A stretch of DNA of 64,000 bases from Clostridia bacterium (GTDB lineage: Bacteria > Bacillota > Clostridia > Christensenellales > Aristaeellaceae). This document shows positions 52,586 to 61,360 of the stretch, one piece after another. Numbering within the stretch: the first letter of the stretch is position 1; each line of letters opens with the position of its first letter. The DNA is taken from the NCBI GenBank assembly GCA_017396845.1, contig JAFQKQ010000084.1, positions 25,367-89,366 on the forward strand, given 5' to 3'. Below the pieces are notes generated by a model. The model saw only the letters and a list, made by a program, of their open reading frames with translations, was not told the origin of the DNA and ran no database searches. The position numbers and the translations under genes were made by a program.

Positions 52586-53683
52586 TTAAGGGTTCGAGGG
52601 CTTTGTCTTTCGCCTGCGGCTTCTTCGAACGCGGTTGATATGCCTTTCGAAATCTCCGCTTTCGATCAGCGAGGCAAGCACATACTGCTCAAACACCGGC
52701 ACCGTACACGAATAAAAGCCGAGGCGCGATTCAAATTCATGAAGCAAAGGCTCCGGAAGCACCATGTAGCCTGCGCGGATGGAGGGAGCGACGGTGCCGG
52801 AAAACGTATTTACATAGATTACATTCTGATCCTTTGACAGAGAAAAGATTGCGTCCTCCGCCTTGGTGGATTTTGTGAATTCGGAATCGTAATTGTCTTC
52901 GACAATATAGGCGTTTCGCTTGCGCGCCCAGTTTATATACTCCGCGCGCTTGGTGGCGCTGGCCGTTATGCCGGTCGGGTAGCTGTGAAAGGGCGTTACA
53001 TGGAGAAGCGATGCATTTGACCGGGCAAGCTCAGTCGTCTTTATGCCGTCTACGCCCATTTTGAGCATTTCGCATTGTACGCCCAGCCCTTGATATACCT
53101 TTCTGATTTTGTCATAGGAAGGGCTTTCCAGCGCAAATATGCTGTTGTTTCCAAACAGCTGCACAATCAGCCCGTACAGATATTCCGCGCCGGAGCCGAT
53201 GATGATCTGCTCCGCACGCACGGAAAAGCCCGCGCTTCGCATGAGATAGTTTTTAACGGCATGCCGCAACTCCGTAAGTCCGTGATTGGGCGATTTTACG
53301 AGCAGCCTGTCGCCCATATCCGCCATTACGCGCCTCATCGTGCGGAACAGCACCGATAGCGGGAAGGCATTTTCCGGCGAATGCAGGTTGGTAAGCGTAA
53401 GCGTCGCTTCATGCGCCGGTTCGAAGGTGGAAAGGAAGTCCGTTTCGCGGTAGGAAACGTAGTACCCGCTTTTCTGCTTTGCGCGGATATAGCCTTCGTC
53501 GGCCAAAATGGCGTAGGCATGTTCCACCGTGATCACGCTTACGCCCGCCTCCTCGGCCAGCATGCGCTTGGATGGAAGGCGGGTATCATAAGGATATGCG
53601 CCGGAGATGATCTCATGCTTGACGGCGGAATACAACTGCATATACGCGGGCGTGCCGCTTTTGGGCTTGATCCGGTATTTCAT
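52586..53683 (-). CDS. MocR/PdxR-type GntR regulator without the PLP lysine
   Basis: A 365-residue fusion of a GntR winged helix (1-75: LYSAVKHEIISGAYPYDTRL, SKRMLAEEAGVSVITVEHAY) and a fold-type I aminotransferase-like domain. EDNYDSEF keeps the PLP-nitrogen Asp, but the Schiff-base block usually written GTFSKTLAPSLR is NTFSGTVAPSIR, so Gly296 replaces the lysine. The protein stops at ERHINRVRRSRRRKTKPSNP, about 90 residues shorter than usual members. ATG 53683 is chosen because the GntR domain starts there. It is upstream of a pyridoxal-kinase gene and probably regulates it. Confidence 0.85.
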   Translation of the reverse strand: MKYRIKPKSGTPAYMQLYSAVKHEIISGAYPYDTRLPSKRMLAEEAGVSVITVEHAYAILADEGYIRAKQKSGYYVSYRETDFLSTFEPAHEATLTLTNLHSPENAFPLSVLFRTMRRVMADMGDRLLVKSPNHGLTELRHAVKNYLMRSAGFSVRAEQIIIGSGAEYLYGLIVQLFGNNSIFALESPSYDKIRKVYQGLGVQCEMLKMGVDGIKTTELARSNASLLHVTPFHSYPTGITASATKRAEYINWARKRNAYIVEDNYDSEFTKSTKAEDAIFSLSKDQNVIYVNTFSGTVAPSIRAGYMVLPEPLLHEFESRLGFYSCTVPVFEQYVLASLIESGDFERHINRVRRSRRRKTKPSNP

Positions 53684-53713
53684 GGGTGAAAGCGCCTTTC
53701 TGGGTATAAAAAA

Positions 53714-53736
53714 GCGGAATTGGGAATGCGGAATTG
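53714..53736. promoter_or_regulatory. Direct repeats ahead of the MocR gene, candidate operator
   Basis: GCGGAATTG occurs twice with a 14-base period (53714-53722 and 53728-53736), 31 to 53 bases upstream of the regulator start. MocR regulators often bind direct repeats. A palindrome AGGTTAACCT lies nearby at 53742-53751. Confidence 0.45.
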
Positions 53737-53823
53737 ATTGACAGGTTAACCTTTTTACGCTTTTTGCAGCAACCCGGCCCGAGGGAAAAATGCGGCGCTG
53801 CGGGCGTGCTTTCGCTGATTGTA

Positions 53824-54708
53824 TTATTTGATGAACGCAGAAATCAATTCCGACGCTTCTGCAAACGGGTTGCCCGTCATGTCGAGCCAGTGGATTTCGC
53901 TGTCGCGTCTGAACCAGGTCATCTGGCGCTTGGCGAATTTTTTGATGGCTTTTGAAAGGCCGTCCAGCATTTCTTCTTCCGTTTTGATAACGCCCGTCAG
54001 GTATTCCGTGATAAAGCGGTATTCCAGTCCCAGCTTCATCAGAAACTCTACCGTTGCGCCGTTTTCCATAAGAGTGCGAACTTCGTCCACCATGCCGGCC
54101 TTCATGCGGCGCTCCAGGCGTTCGTCGATTCGGGTCTTCAGTATTTCTCTGTCCCACGAAACGCCGATTTTCAGCGTGTCGTATTTCTTTTCGCACCCGG
54201 CGGGCTCGGTATCGCCGCTTTCGATTTTTTCAAGCATGCGCATCACGCGGTTTCGGTTATAGCGGTCGATTTCGATATCGGGCATGACGGAGATCAGCAT
54301 CTGATACAGTTCGGCCGTCGTCTTCTTTTCAAGCTCGTCCCGGTATTCAAGGTTCGGCATTTTATCGGACAGAAGATATCCTTCCGTGACCGACGCTACA
54401 TACAGGCCCGTTCCGCCGACCAAAAACGGCAGAGCATTTCTTTCGTGCACCTTGTCGATGGCTTCGTAGGCCTGCCTCTGAAAATCTGCCATGGAATAAA
54501 AATCGTTGGGCTCGGCGACGTCGATCAAATGATGCTTTACGCCCATTGTTTCTTCGGGCGCTATTTTTCCGCTTCCGAGATCCAGTCCGCGGAATACCTG
54601 TCTGGAATCTGCGGATATGATTTCGCCCGAGAATTCCTTTGCCAGGCGAACGCCCAGTCCGCTCTTTCCCGATGCGTTTGTGCCGACGATGGCGACCAGC
54701 TTTTTCAT
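53824..54708 (-). CDS. miaA: tRNA dimethylallyltransferase
   Basis: A 294-residue enzyme adding a dimethylallyl group to A37 of tRNAs reading UNN codons. The P-loop GTNASGKS is at residues 9-16, ISADSRQVFRGLDLGSGK is the DSRQVYR region, and FLVGGTGLYVASV and FAKRQMTWFRRD are family signatures. ATG 54708 follows GGAGGAAAG. Confidence 0.95.
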   Translation of the reverse strand: MKKLVAIVGTNASGKSGLGVRLAKEFSGEIISADSRQVFRGLDLGSGKIAPEETMGVKHHLIDVAEPNDFYSMADFQRQAYEAIDKVHERNALPFLVGGTGLYVASVTEGYLLSDKMPNLEYRDELEKKTTAELYQMLISVMPDIEIDRYNRNRVMRMLEKIESGDTEPAGCEKKYDTLKIGVSWDREILKTRIDERLERRMKAGMVDEVRTLMENGATVEFLMKLGLEYRFITEYLTGVIKTEEEMLDGLSKAIKKFAKRQMTWFRRDSEIHWLDMTGNPFAEASELISAFIK

Positions 54709-54829
54709 GTTCTTTCCTCCGGGTTCAAACTGAAAACAGTATTTCATATGAAGAAAAGAATGTCAAGCGGAAAGCCGCTTTTTTACATTCGGGCGCAGCG
54801 GATCGAGAAAATGTTTATTGATATCCCGG

Positions 54830-54858
54830 TTGACAAAAGGGTATAAAAGCGGTAGGAT
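54830..54858 (+). promoter_or_regulatory. Promoter of the radical SAM/walJ/rlmH operon
   Basis: A perfect TTGACA and TAGGAT are 17 bases apart, about 40 bases ahead of the start. Confidence 0.6.
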
Positions 54859-54896
54859 TTATAATCGTGGAAGTTTTTGAAAGGAGCGCCCGGGAT

Positions 54897-55772
54897 ATGA
54901 TTTGTTCCATATGTCCAAGGAAATGCGCGTCCCTTCGAACGGCGGAGGCGGGAGAGGGCGTATGCGGAATGGGCGAGCTGCCCGTTGTTGCCCGCGCGGC
55001 GCTGCACTTTGATGAAGAGCCCGTGATCAGCCTTCCGGGATACGGAAGCGGCGCCGTGTTTTTTTCGGGCTGTTCTTTAAAGTGCGTATACTGTCAGAAT
55101 TACGGCATCAGCCATGAGAAATACGGAAAGCGCGTTTCGGTCGAAAGGCTTCGGGAAATTTATCGGGAGCTGATCGATCAGGGCGCAAGAAATATCAATC
55201 TCGTGTCCGCTTCGCATTTTGCGCCCGCCGTCGCAGAATCGCTTGCGCCGAAGATCGGCGTTCCCGTCATATGGAATTCCAGCGGATATGAGAGCATTCA
55301 AACGATTCGGATGCTGAACGGGCTTGCCGACGTATACCTTCCCGATTTCAAGTATGCGTCAAGCGATATCGCGCTCAGGTATTCGGGCGCTGAGGATTAT
55401 TTTGAAATTGCCTCCTGCGCGATAAAGGAAATGCTTCGTCAGACGGGGCCTGTGGTGCTGGACGAGGACGGCGCGGTGCTCCGTGGAACGATCATCCGCC
55501 ACCTGATCCTTCCGGGGCAAACGGAAAATTCCAAGCGCGTGCTTTCCTACATAAAAGAGCATCTGGAAGGCGCATGGGTGAGCCTGATGGCGCAGTATGT
55601 GCCGATGGGAAACGCGCAGGCGTATCCCGAAATCAACCGCCGTATTTTTCAGGAGGAGCTTGACGAGGTTGTGGATTATATGCTGGATATCGGCCTTGAG
55701 GACGGCTTTGTACAGGAGATGGAGGCGGCGGATTCGAAATACACGCCGGCATTTGACTTGACGGGCGTGTAG
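54897..55772 (+). CDS. Radical SAM protein, PflA-like (COG1313 type)
   Basis: A 291-residue radical S-adenosylmethionine protein. The cluster-binding CxxxCxxC is Cys59, Cys63 and Cys66 in SGCSLKCVYCQN. An N-terminal cysteine set (Cys3, Cys6, Cys10, Cys23 in MICSICPRKC and EGVCGMG) may hold a further iron-sulphur site. This group is labelled as putative pyruvate formate-lyase-activating enzyme homologue, but the target is unknown. ATG 54897 follows GAAAGGAG. It heads a closely spaced operon with walJ, a CPBP protease and rlmH. Confidence 0.82.
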   Translation: MICSICPRKCASLRTAEAGEGVCGMGELPVVARAALHFDEEPVISLPGYGSGAVFFSGCSLKCVYCQNYGISHEKYGKRVSVERLREIYRELIDQGARNINLVSASHFAPAVAESLAPKIGVPVIWNSSGYESIQTIRMLNGLADVYLPDFKYASSDIALRYSGAEDYFEIASCAIKEMLRQTGPVVLDEDGAVLRGTIIRHLILPGQTENSKRVLSYIKEHLEGAWVSLMAQYVPMGNAQAYPEINRRIFQEELDEVVDYMLDIGLEDGFVQEMEAADSKYTPAFDLTGV

Positions 55773-55792
55773 ATTTGGAGGAAATACATTAC

Positions 55793-56629
55793 ATGGAGTT
55801 GTTGTTCAGCCCGCTTTTCAGCGGTTCCGGCGGGAATGCGGTGTATGTGGGCTGTGAAGAAAGCGGAATACTGATTGACGCGGGCGTATCCTGCGCAAGA
55901 GTGGTAAATGAACTTGAGAAAATCGGCGTATCGCCTACGTCTTTAAAGGCGCTTCTGATTACGCACGAGCATTCCGATCATATTGCGGGCGCAGGCATAC
56001 TTTCGAGAAAATTTGACCTCCCCATATACGCGACGGAAGGTACATGGCGCGGCATGGAGGAAAAGGTCGGGCAGATTCAGCCGAAGAATATGCGCCTTGT
56101 GGATCCGAGGATCGATTTCTTTGTGGATGGAATGAATATTATGCCGTTTCCCATACCGCATGACGCGATGGAACCCTGCGGCTACAGCATATCCCTCGGC
56201 GGCATAAAAGCTTCCGTCGCTACGGATCTTGGCTGTATAAGGGACGGATGGATGAATGCGGTGGAGGGAAGCGACATACTGCTTCTGGAATCGAATTACG
56301 ATCCTGATATGCTCAAAGCCGGTAAATACCCGTATTCGCTGAAGACGAGAATTCTCGGAAGAAAGGGACATCTTTCCAACGACGACGCGGGTGCGGCATG
56401 CGTGAAGCTGGTCGGGAAAAACGTGAAAAACATTATACTGGGACATTTGAGCAAGGAGAATAATTTTCCGGAGCTGGCGATGGAAACAGCGAGCCTTGCG
56501 CTTCGTGAGGCGGGAGTGGAAATCGGGCGCGATATGACGCTGTCGATTGCCAGGCGCGACGGCTTCAGCGGTCTTTATTCGCTCAAGGACGGTTTTCAAG
56601 AGCTTTCAAAGGGGGTAAGAGGTGTATGA
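55793..56629 (+). CDS. walJ: MBL-fold hydrolase WalJ/YycJ
   Basis: A 278-residue metallo-beta-lactamase-fold protein. Metal ligands lie in THEHSDH (His58, His60, Asp62, His63); FSPLFSGSGGNAVYVG at the start and ILGHLSKENNFPELAMETA near the end are YycJ/WalJ signatures. The family is tied to cell-wall and DNA-repair coordination in Firmicutes and may be a 5'-3' exonuclease. ATG 55793 follows TTGGAGG. The stop overlaps the next start. No walKR genes are nearby. Confidence 0.87.
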   Translation: MELLFSPLFSGSGGNAVYVGCEESGILIDAGVSCARVVNELEKIGVSPTSLKALLITHEHSDHIAGAGILSRKFDLPIYATEGTWRGMEEKVGQIQPKNMRLVDPRIDFFVDGMNIMPFPIPHDAMEPCGYSISLGGIKASVATDLGCIRDGWMNAVEGSDILLLESNYDPDMLKAGKYPYSLKTRILGRKGHLSNDDAGAACVKLVGKNVKNIILGHLSKENNFPELAMETASLALREAGVEIGRDMTLSIARRDGFSGLYSLKDGFQELSKGVRGV

Positions 56630-57651
56630 GCGTGAACTTTACGCTGGAAGATCGGCCGGGCGGCGGAAAACCCAGCGTGTTTGCCGCGTCGTTTCTGTAT
56701 ATGACCGCCATGATGGGATTGTGGTTTGCGCAGTTTGCGGCGTATCCGATCAATTTTATATTGAGCCGAATACTTCCGGAGATGACGGAGCAAACGCAGA
56801 ATACCGTATCGCAGATTGTGTATTATTTGCTGTTTATCATACTTCCCGTAGTCCTTTATACAAAAAAGCATCCCTCCTGCGCCGTTTCCATGCGCATCAA
56901 TCCCATTTCCGGAAAAGCGGCGCTGTTGTGCGTGCTGGCGTCGGCGGTGGGCGTGCTCTTTATCAATTACATCACGTCCATTTGGGTGATTCTGATAGAA
57001 GCCGTCGGCGGCACGGTTACGCAGTCCGGCATATCGATGCCGGAAAATATTCAGGCGCTTGCCGGGATGGTGATATTTGTCGGCGTAATGCCGGGCATCT
57101 GCGAGGAAGTGCTGTTCAGAGGCGTGATGCTGGGCGCGTGGGAGGAAAAAGGCTCGCTGAGCGCGATGCTGATTGTGAGCATGTGGTTCACCTTCCTGCA
57201 CGCAAGCATTGAGGGAATTCCCGCGGAATTCGTATCCGGCCTCATACTGGCGTTTGTGGTAATATCGACCGATTCTCTGTTTGCCGGTATGATTTACCAT
57301 ACCGTACACAATTCCCTCTGCCTGATCATTGCTTATATCGCAAACGGCGCAGAAATTGCGGGAGAGGGCGCGCATCTTGCCGAATCCGCATCAATGCTCG
57401 AATCGATCGGCGGATTTTTCGGCTTGCTGGTATTATTGTTCTATATCGGCGGCACGGGCGCATTGCTCCTTTTCATATTGAAGAGAATTGATAAAATCCG
57501 CATTCGTCAGGAGCGGTTTGAATTCGGAGTGAATAGAGCGCAGAGGCGTGAAATGCCCATCAGCGAGGTTCTTGTGATTGCGGCGTGCGGAATCGTCGCG
57601 TTTATGATGTATCTTATGAATTTTCTGGAGATTGTGGGGATTATATCGTGA
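56626..57651 (+). CDS. CPBP-family intramembrane glutamic protease
   Basis: A 341-residue membrane protein with about eight helices. The CPBP (Abi/CAAX-like) motifs are present: EEVLFRGVMLGAWEE (motif 1), FTFLHASIEGIPAEFVSG (motif 2) and YHTVHNS (motif 3). Members process proteins or peptides or give bacteriocin self-immunity; the role here is unknown. It overlaps walJ (ATGA) and rlmH (GTGA), so all three are translated together. Confidence 0.87.
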   Translation: MSVNFTLEDRPGGGKPSVFAASFLYMTAMMGLWFAQFAAYPINFILSRILPEMTEQTQNTVSQIVYYLLFIILPVVLYTKKHPSCAVSMRINPISGKAALLCVLASAVGVLFINYITSIWVILIEAVGGTVTQSGISMPENIQALAGMVIFVGVMPGICEEVLFRGVMLGAWEEKGSLSAMLIVSMWFTFLHASIEGIPAEFVSGLILAFVVISTDSLFAGMIYHTVHNSLCLIIAYIANGAEIAGEGAHLAESASMLESIGGFFGLLVLLFYIGGTGALLLFILKRIDKIRIRQERFEFGVNRAQRREMPISEVLVIAACGIVAFMMYLMNFLEIVGIIS

Positions 57652-58124
57652 ATTGCGCCGTGATATGCGTGGGGTCGCTGAAGGAAAAGTGGCAGAAGGA
57701 AGCCTGCGCGGAGTATCTGAAAAGGCTTTCGAGATACGGAAGGTACGATGTGATCGAGGTGCCTGACGAGCCGGAGCCCGCAAAGCCCAGCGAAATACTG
57801 AATAAGCAGGTAATGGAAAAGGAAGGCAGGCAGATTCTTTCAAAAATCCGTCCGCAGGATCGCGTTGTGGCGCTTTGCATAAAGGGAAAAGCCATGGACA
57901 GCGAGGAGCTGTCGAGGGAAACCCAGGCGTGGGAAATGGACGGGAAAAGGACGGTATTCGTAATCGGCGGTTCCCTCGGTCTTTCGGATGAAGTGGTTGC
58001 CCGCGCCGATGTGAAGCTTTCATTTTCAAAGCTTACGTTTCCGCATACGCTGATGCGGGTGATTCTTTTAGAACAGCTCTACCGCGCGGCGAGAATCGCG
58101 GCGGGAGAGAGATATCATAAATAG
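57648..58124 (+). CDS. rlmH: 23S rRNA pseudouridine-1915 N3-methyltransferase RlmH
   Basis: A 158-residue SPOUT methyltransferase. The SAM knot appears as VFVIGGSLGLSDEV and SFSKLTFPHTLMRVILLEQL followed by YRA, the RlmH signature. Start GTG 57648 overlaps the previous stop and gives the normal family length of about 159. In Firmicutes rlmH often neighbours walJ (yycJ), as here. Confidence 0.95.
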   Translation: MNCAVICVGSLKEKWQKEACAEYLKRLSRYGRYDVIEVPDEPEPAKPSEILNKQVMEKEGRQILSKIRPQDRVVALCIKGKAMDSEELSRETQAWEMDGKRTVFVIGGSLGLSDEVVARADVKLSFSKLTFPHTLMRVILLEQLYRAARIAAGERYHK

Positions 58125-58134
58125 CGGTATTTTC

Positions 58135-58168
58135 AAAAGCCGGGTTGAGGCGAAAACCCGGCTTTTTT
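58135..58168 (+). terminator. Terminator after rlmH
   Basis: AAAAGCCGGGTT pairs with AACCCGGCTTTT over a short loop, followed by T-run. Confidence 0.9.
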
Positions 58169-58279
58169 GTGTCGATTCGGGAGAGTTTCAAAACATTGAA
58201 AAACGAATCTTGAACAATCGATCGGATTATGGTATGATGATTTCCGAAATACTCTTGGTTATGAAAGGATCGGTTAATC

Positions 58280-59566
58280 ATGAAAAGATTTACACGCTTG
58301 CTTTCCGTTCTTCTGGCGCTTGTGATTATGACGTGCTCGTTTGCGCTTTCCGAGGCCGCTCAAACGGCTGCGGAGAACACGGATCCGGTGGTTCTGACGT
58401 TCGGCGGAACGGATATATTTCAGTCTGAGATTCAAACCTACGCCAATCAGCTGTACAGAATGGGATATACCAATGATTCGTCCGATTATGTTACGGCGAT
58501 CAGCTATGTGATCACATATGTCGTCCTTCCCGAACTCAAAGCGGAGGAACACGGCATAGAGAACCTGCTTGGCGACAGATACGAAGCTGTTCTTGCGGAA
58601 GCAGAGCAGAAGTTCGATGAAGAGATGGATTATTATATCCGTTCAAGCAAGGGAAGCGAAATCTCCGACGAGGAATATGAAAAGGCCTATCAGGAGGCGC
58701 TTGTATATTTTGCCGAGCTTGATTTCTCGAAAGAAGAATATATAAAGGATTACGCGGTGTCCGAGGCGTTCATCGTGCTGATTGAAGGCATTGATGTGGA
58801 TGTATCCGAAGAGACCATCCTTGCGCTGTACGACGAATATGTAGAGTACGACCGTTCTTTTTTCGAAAACGACGCGGCCGGCTATGAGCAGTATACCCAA
58901 TACTACAACTATGATATCCTCTTCAAGCCCCACGGCTACCGCGCAATTACGCATATCCTTCTGAGCGCAGACGAAGCGCTGCTTGCATCTTATAAGGACG
59001 CCGCCGATGAGGAAGCAAAAAAGAAGGCGGCGGACGACATTATTGCAAGCCGTCAGGATGTGATTGATGAAATCTACGCGCGCTTTGAAGCGGGAGAAGA
59101 ATTCGAGGCGCTGATCGGCGAATACAACACCGATCCCGGCATGGCGGGCGCTGCGCTTAAGAACGGCTATGAGGTGCATAAAGACAGCGTCATATTTGTT
59201 CCCGAGTTCGTAACGGGCGCGTTCGCCGAAGAAATGCAGGAAGTCGGCGACATTTCCAAGCCCGTTGTAACCGATTACGGCATTCATATTCTGTATTACC
59301 TGGGCGACATTCCCGGCGGCGCAAAGGAAATCACCGAGGCGATATACGAGGAGATCAAGGCGAGCATTATTTATGAGGCGCAGAATAAGCAGATTTCCGA
59401 GTGGCTGGATGAGTACGAAATCATATATACCGATACGTATTACCAGCTCACCGGCATAGAGAACCCGGCTGCCGTCCCGGAGGCGGAAGAAACGGAAGAA
59501 GCTGCTGCGGAAGAGGAAGCGGCGGAAGAGACTGTGACGGAAGAAGCTGAAGAAGCAGCCGAATAA
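58280..59566 (+). CDS. Secreted parvulin-type peptidyl-prolyl isomerase (PrsA/SurA-like)
   Basis: A 428-residue exported chaperone. The signal peptide (MKRFTRLLSVLLALVIMTCS) is followed by an acidic, helical SurA-N-type region (about 35-230), a PpiC domain (ITHILLSADEALLASYKDAA, later FVPEFVTGAFAEEMQEVGDI and VVTDYGIHILYYL), and a Glu/Ala-rich tail of about 35 residues. A Cys at position 19 (IMTCS) is not a clean lipobox, so anchoring is uncertain. It would fold exported proteins. It follows its own start with a GAAAGGA site. Confidence 0.85.
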   Translation: MKRFTRLLSVLLALVIMTCSFALSEAAQTAAENTDPVVLTFGGTDIFQSEIQTYANQLYRMGYTNDSSDYVTAISYVITYVVLPELKAEEHGIENLLGDRYEAVLAEAEQKFDEEMDYYIRSSKGSEISDEEYEKAYQEALVYFAELDFSKEEYIKDYAVSEAFIVLIEGIDVDVSEETILALYDEYVEYDRSFFENDAAGYEQYTQYYNYDILFKPHGYRAITHILLSADEALLASYKDAADEEAKKKAADDIIASRQDVIDEIYARFEAGEEFEALIGEYNTDPGMAGAALKNGYEVHKDSVIFVPEFVTGAFAEEMQEVGDISKPVVTDYGIHILYYLGDIPGGAKEITEAIYEEIKASIIYEAQNKQISEWLDEYEIIYTDTYYQLTGIENPAAVPEAEETEEAAAEEEAAEETVTEEAEEAAE

Positions 59567-59638
59567 GGGGAAGCGTATATTCCGGCCGGTTTTTTGAGCC
59601 TATGACGGGAGATTTTGAAATCCGAAGGAGGCGTGGGC

Positions 59639-60334
59639 ATGTTTCACGGAAAGATGAAGGCGATTACGTTCAGCTATGACGACGGCGTAACGCAGGATCA
59701 GCGGCTGATATCGCTGTTCAATAAATACGGTCTGAAGGCGACGTTCAATCTGAATTCGGGTCTTTTGGGAAATCCCGGTTCTCTGGTTCGCGAAGATGTA
59801 ACGGTTGCGCACGTGAAGCCGAGGGCGATTGAGGTCAGGAAGATTTACGAGGGGCATGAGATCGCGGGACATACGCTTACGCATCCTTTGCTTCCGACGC
59901 TTTCGGACGATGAGATCCAAGAGCAGGTGGAAAACGATCGTATGAAGCTTTCCGAAATCGCCGGTTACGAGGTCGTGGGCTTTGCCTACCCGGGCGGCGG
60001 CGTGAATTTCGACGGGCGGGTAGCGAATGTGCTTCGCGAAAGGACGGGCGTTAAGTACGCGCGGACGACCGTTTCTGCGGGGAACTTCGACGTTCAGAGC
60101 GATTTGATTCAGTTTAAGCCCACCGTGTACCATCACGCCGAATGGGATAAAATGGAGGCGCTCGCAGACGAGTTTCTTGCCCTTTCGCCGGACAGCGAAA
60201 AGATATTCTATATCTGGGGGCATGCCTATGAATTTGATATCTATAACAGCTGGGATCGCTTTGAAGCATTTTTAAAGCGGATATCCGGGAAGCGGGATAT
60301 TTTCTACGGAACCAACCGCGAAGTGCTCTTATAA
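59639..60334 (+). CDS. Polysaccharide deacetylase-family protein
   Basis: A 231-residue NodB-fold enzyme (carbohydrate esterase 4 type). Metal and catalytic motifs: AITFSYDDGVTQDQRL (catalytic Asp, metal Asp) and GHEIAGHTLTHPLL (metal His pair); FAYPGGGVNF is motif 3. There is no signal peptide, so it acts in the cytoplasm or its target is an intracellular glycan. ATG 59639 follows GGAGG. Substrate unknown. Confidence 0.83.
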   Translation: MFHGKMKAITFSYDDGVTQDQRLISLFNKYGLKATFNLNSGLLGNPGSLVREDVTVAHVKPRAIEVRKIYEGHEIAGHTLTHPLLPTLSDDEIQEQVENDRMKLSEIAGYEVVGFAYPGGGVNFDGRVANVLRERTGVKYARTTVSAGNFDVQSDLIQFKPTVYHHAEWDKMEALADEFLALSPDSEKIFYIWGHAYEFDIYNSWDRFEAFLKRISGKRDIFYGTNREVLL

Positions 60335-60379
60335 AACGGAAATTGTCTATGAATAACTTAGCCGGCAGCGGGAAAAGCT

Positions 60380-60916
60380 ATGGTCATGAATGATTTTAGC
60401 TGGATGATCCCGCTGTCGGCGGCTGTGTTTTTGGCGTTTTATCTGTATCATGTGCCGGTAATGATCGCGTTTGCTTTGGGCGCGGGCAGGGCGGGAGTAG
60501 GGATCGGCGCGTTCTTATATGGAAATGCGGCTGCGCGGGCGCAAAGACGTGCGGCGGGTATTGGAAGGCGACGAAAACGGAAGATGTCATTTTCTGTGAG
60601 CGCGCAGGATGCGTTTTTACTTTTCCGGTATCTTTTTTCGAAGGGGAAAATGGAATTTCTCCGCGTTTCCGGTATTATTTCGTTTGAAAATGCGATGGAG
60701 ACGGCGCTTGCGTACGGCCTTGTGCTGACCGCTGCGTGCATTTTTCGGGAAAGGGCGGATATTTCCGTGCGCCCGGACTTTATTTTGGGGAAAACGAACG
60801 TCGAGGGCGTTGGAATTGTATCGGTGAAGCTTGGGCATATTACGCGTGCGGCGGTTTTATACGCCGGAATGATTCTGAAAAGGAGAGGTGCGCAATATGG
60901 AAAAGCATCCGATTGA
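60380..60916 (+). CDS. Membrane protein upstream of gerW (DUF2953/YtfI-like position)
   Basis: A 178-residue protein with an N-terminal membrane segment (MIPLSAAVFLAFYLYHVPVM), a Gly/Ala/Arg-rich stretch, and a C-terminal half with a segment ALAYGLVLTAACIF and RADISVRPDFILGKTNVEGV. In Bacillus the gene before ytfJ is ytfI, a DUF2953 membrane protein; place and topology match here, sequence similarity is only suggestive. It overlaps gerW by 20 bases. No strong ribosome site. Confidence 0.6.
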   Translation: MVMNDFSWMIPLSAAVFLAFYLYHVPVMIAFALGAGRAGVGIGAFLYGNAAARAQRRAAGIGRRRKRKMSFSVSAQDAFLLFRYLFSKGKMEFLRVSGIISFENAMETALAYGLVLTAACIFRERADISVRPDFILGKTNVEGVGIVSVKLGHITRAAVLYAGMILKRRGAQYGKASD

Positions 60917-61313
60917 GGGGCTTATGACGACGACCATGGAGAATATCCGCGATATGGTGGACGTGAATACGGTCGTGGGCGATGCGGTTCAGACGCCGGA
61001 CGGATCGACGGTAATCCCCATTTCCCGCGTTTCATTCGGCTTTGTTGCGGGCGGCGCGCAGTATCAGTCGTCCGGACGCTCTGTTCGGGAAGAAAAGGCG
61101 GATCACCTGCCCTTTGGCGGCGGAAGCGGCGCGGGCGTTACGGTATCGCCGATGGGCTTTCTGGTGATAAACGCCGAGAGCGTTCGCATGATGAGCGCCA
61201 AATGCGATGCGCCGGTGGAAAAACTGATGGAGATCATTCCGCAGCTGGCAAAGGATTTTAAAGGAATGATCGATAAAAAGCCCGGTCAGGAAACAGACGC
61301 TGCCTGCCCGTAA
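60897..61313 (+). CDS. ytfJ: GerW/YtfJ-family sporulation protein
   Basis: A 138-residue protein of the GerW (YtfJ) family, needed for normal spore germination in Bacillus. TTTMENIRDMVDVNTVVGDA, VIPISRVSFGFVAGGAQY and GGGSGAGVTVSPMGFLVI are the family core. ATG 60897 follows GGAGAGG. Its presence is the best sign in the window of a sporulating or formerly sporulating lineage. Confidence 0.92.
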   Translation: MEKHPIEGLMTTTMENIRDMVDVNTVVGDAVQTPDGSTVIPISRVSFGFVAGGAQYQSSGRSVREEKADHLPFGGGSGAGVTVSPMGFLVINAESVRMMSAKCDAPVEKLMEIIPQLAKDFKGMIDKKPGQETDAACP

Positions 61314-61315
61314 TG

Positions 61316-61358
61316 AAATGCGAACCTGAGCGCCGAGCGCCCGGGGTTCGCATTTTTT
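61316..61358. terminator. Bidirectional terminator after gerW
   Basis: AAATGCGAACC pairs with GGTTCGCATTT with A-run and T-run on both sides. Confidence 0.85.
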
Positions 61359-61360
61359 AT

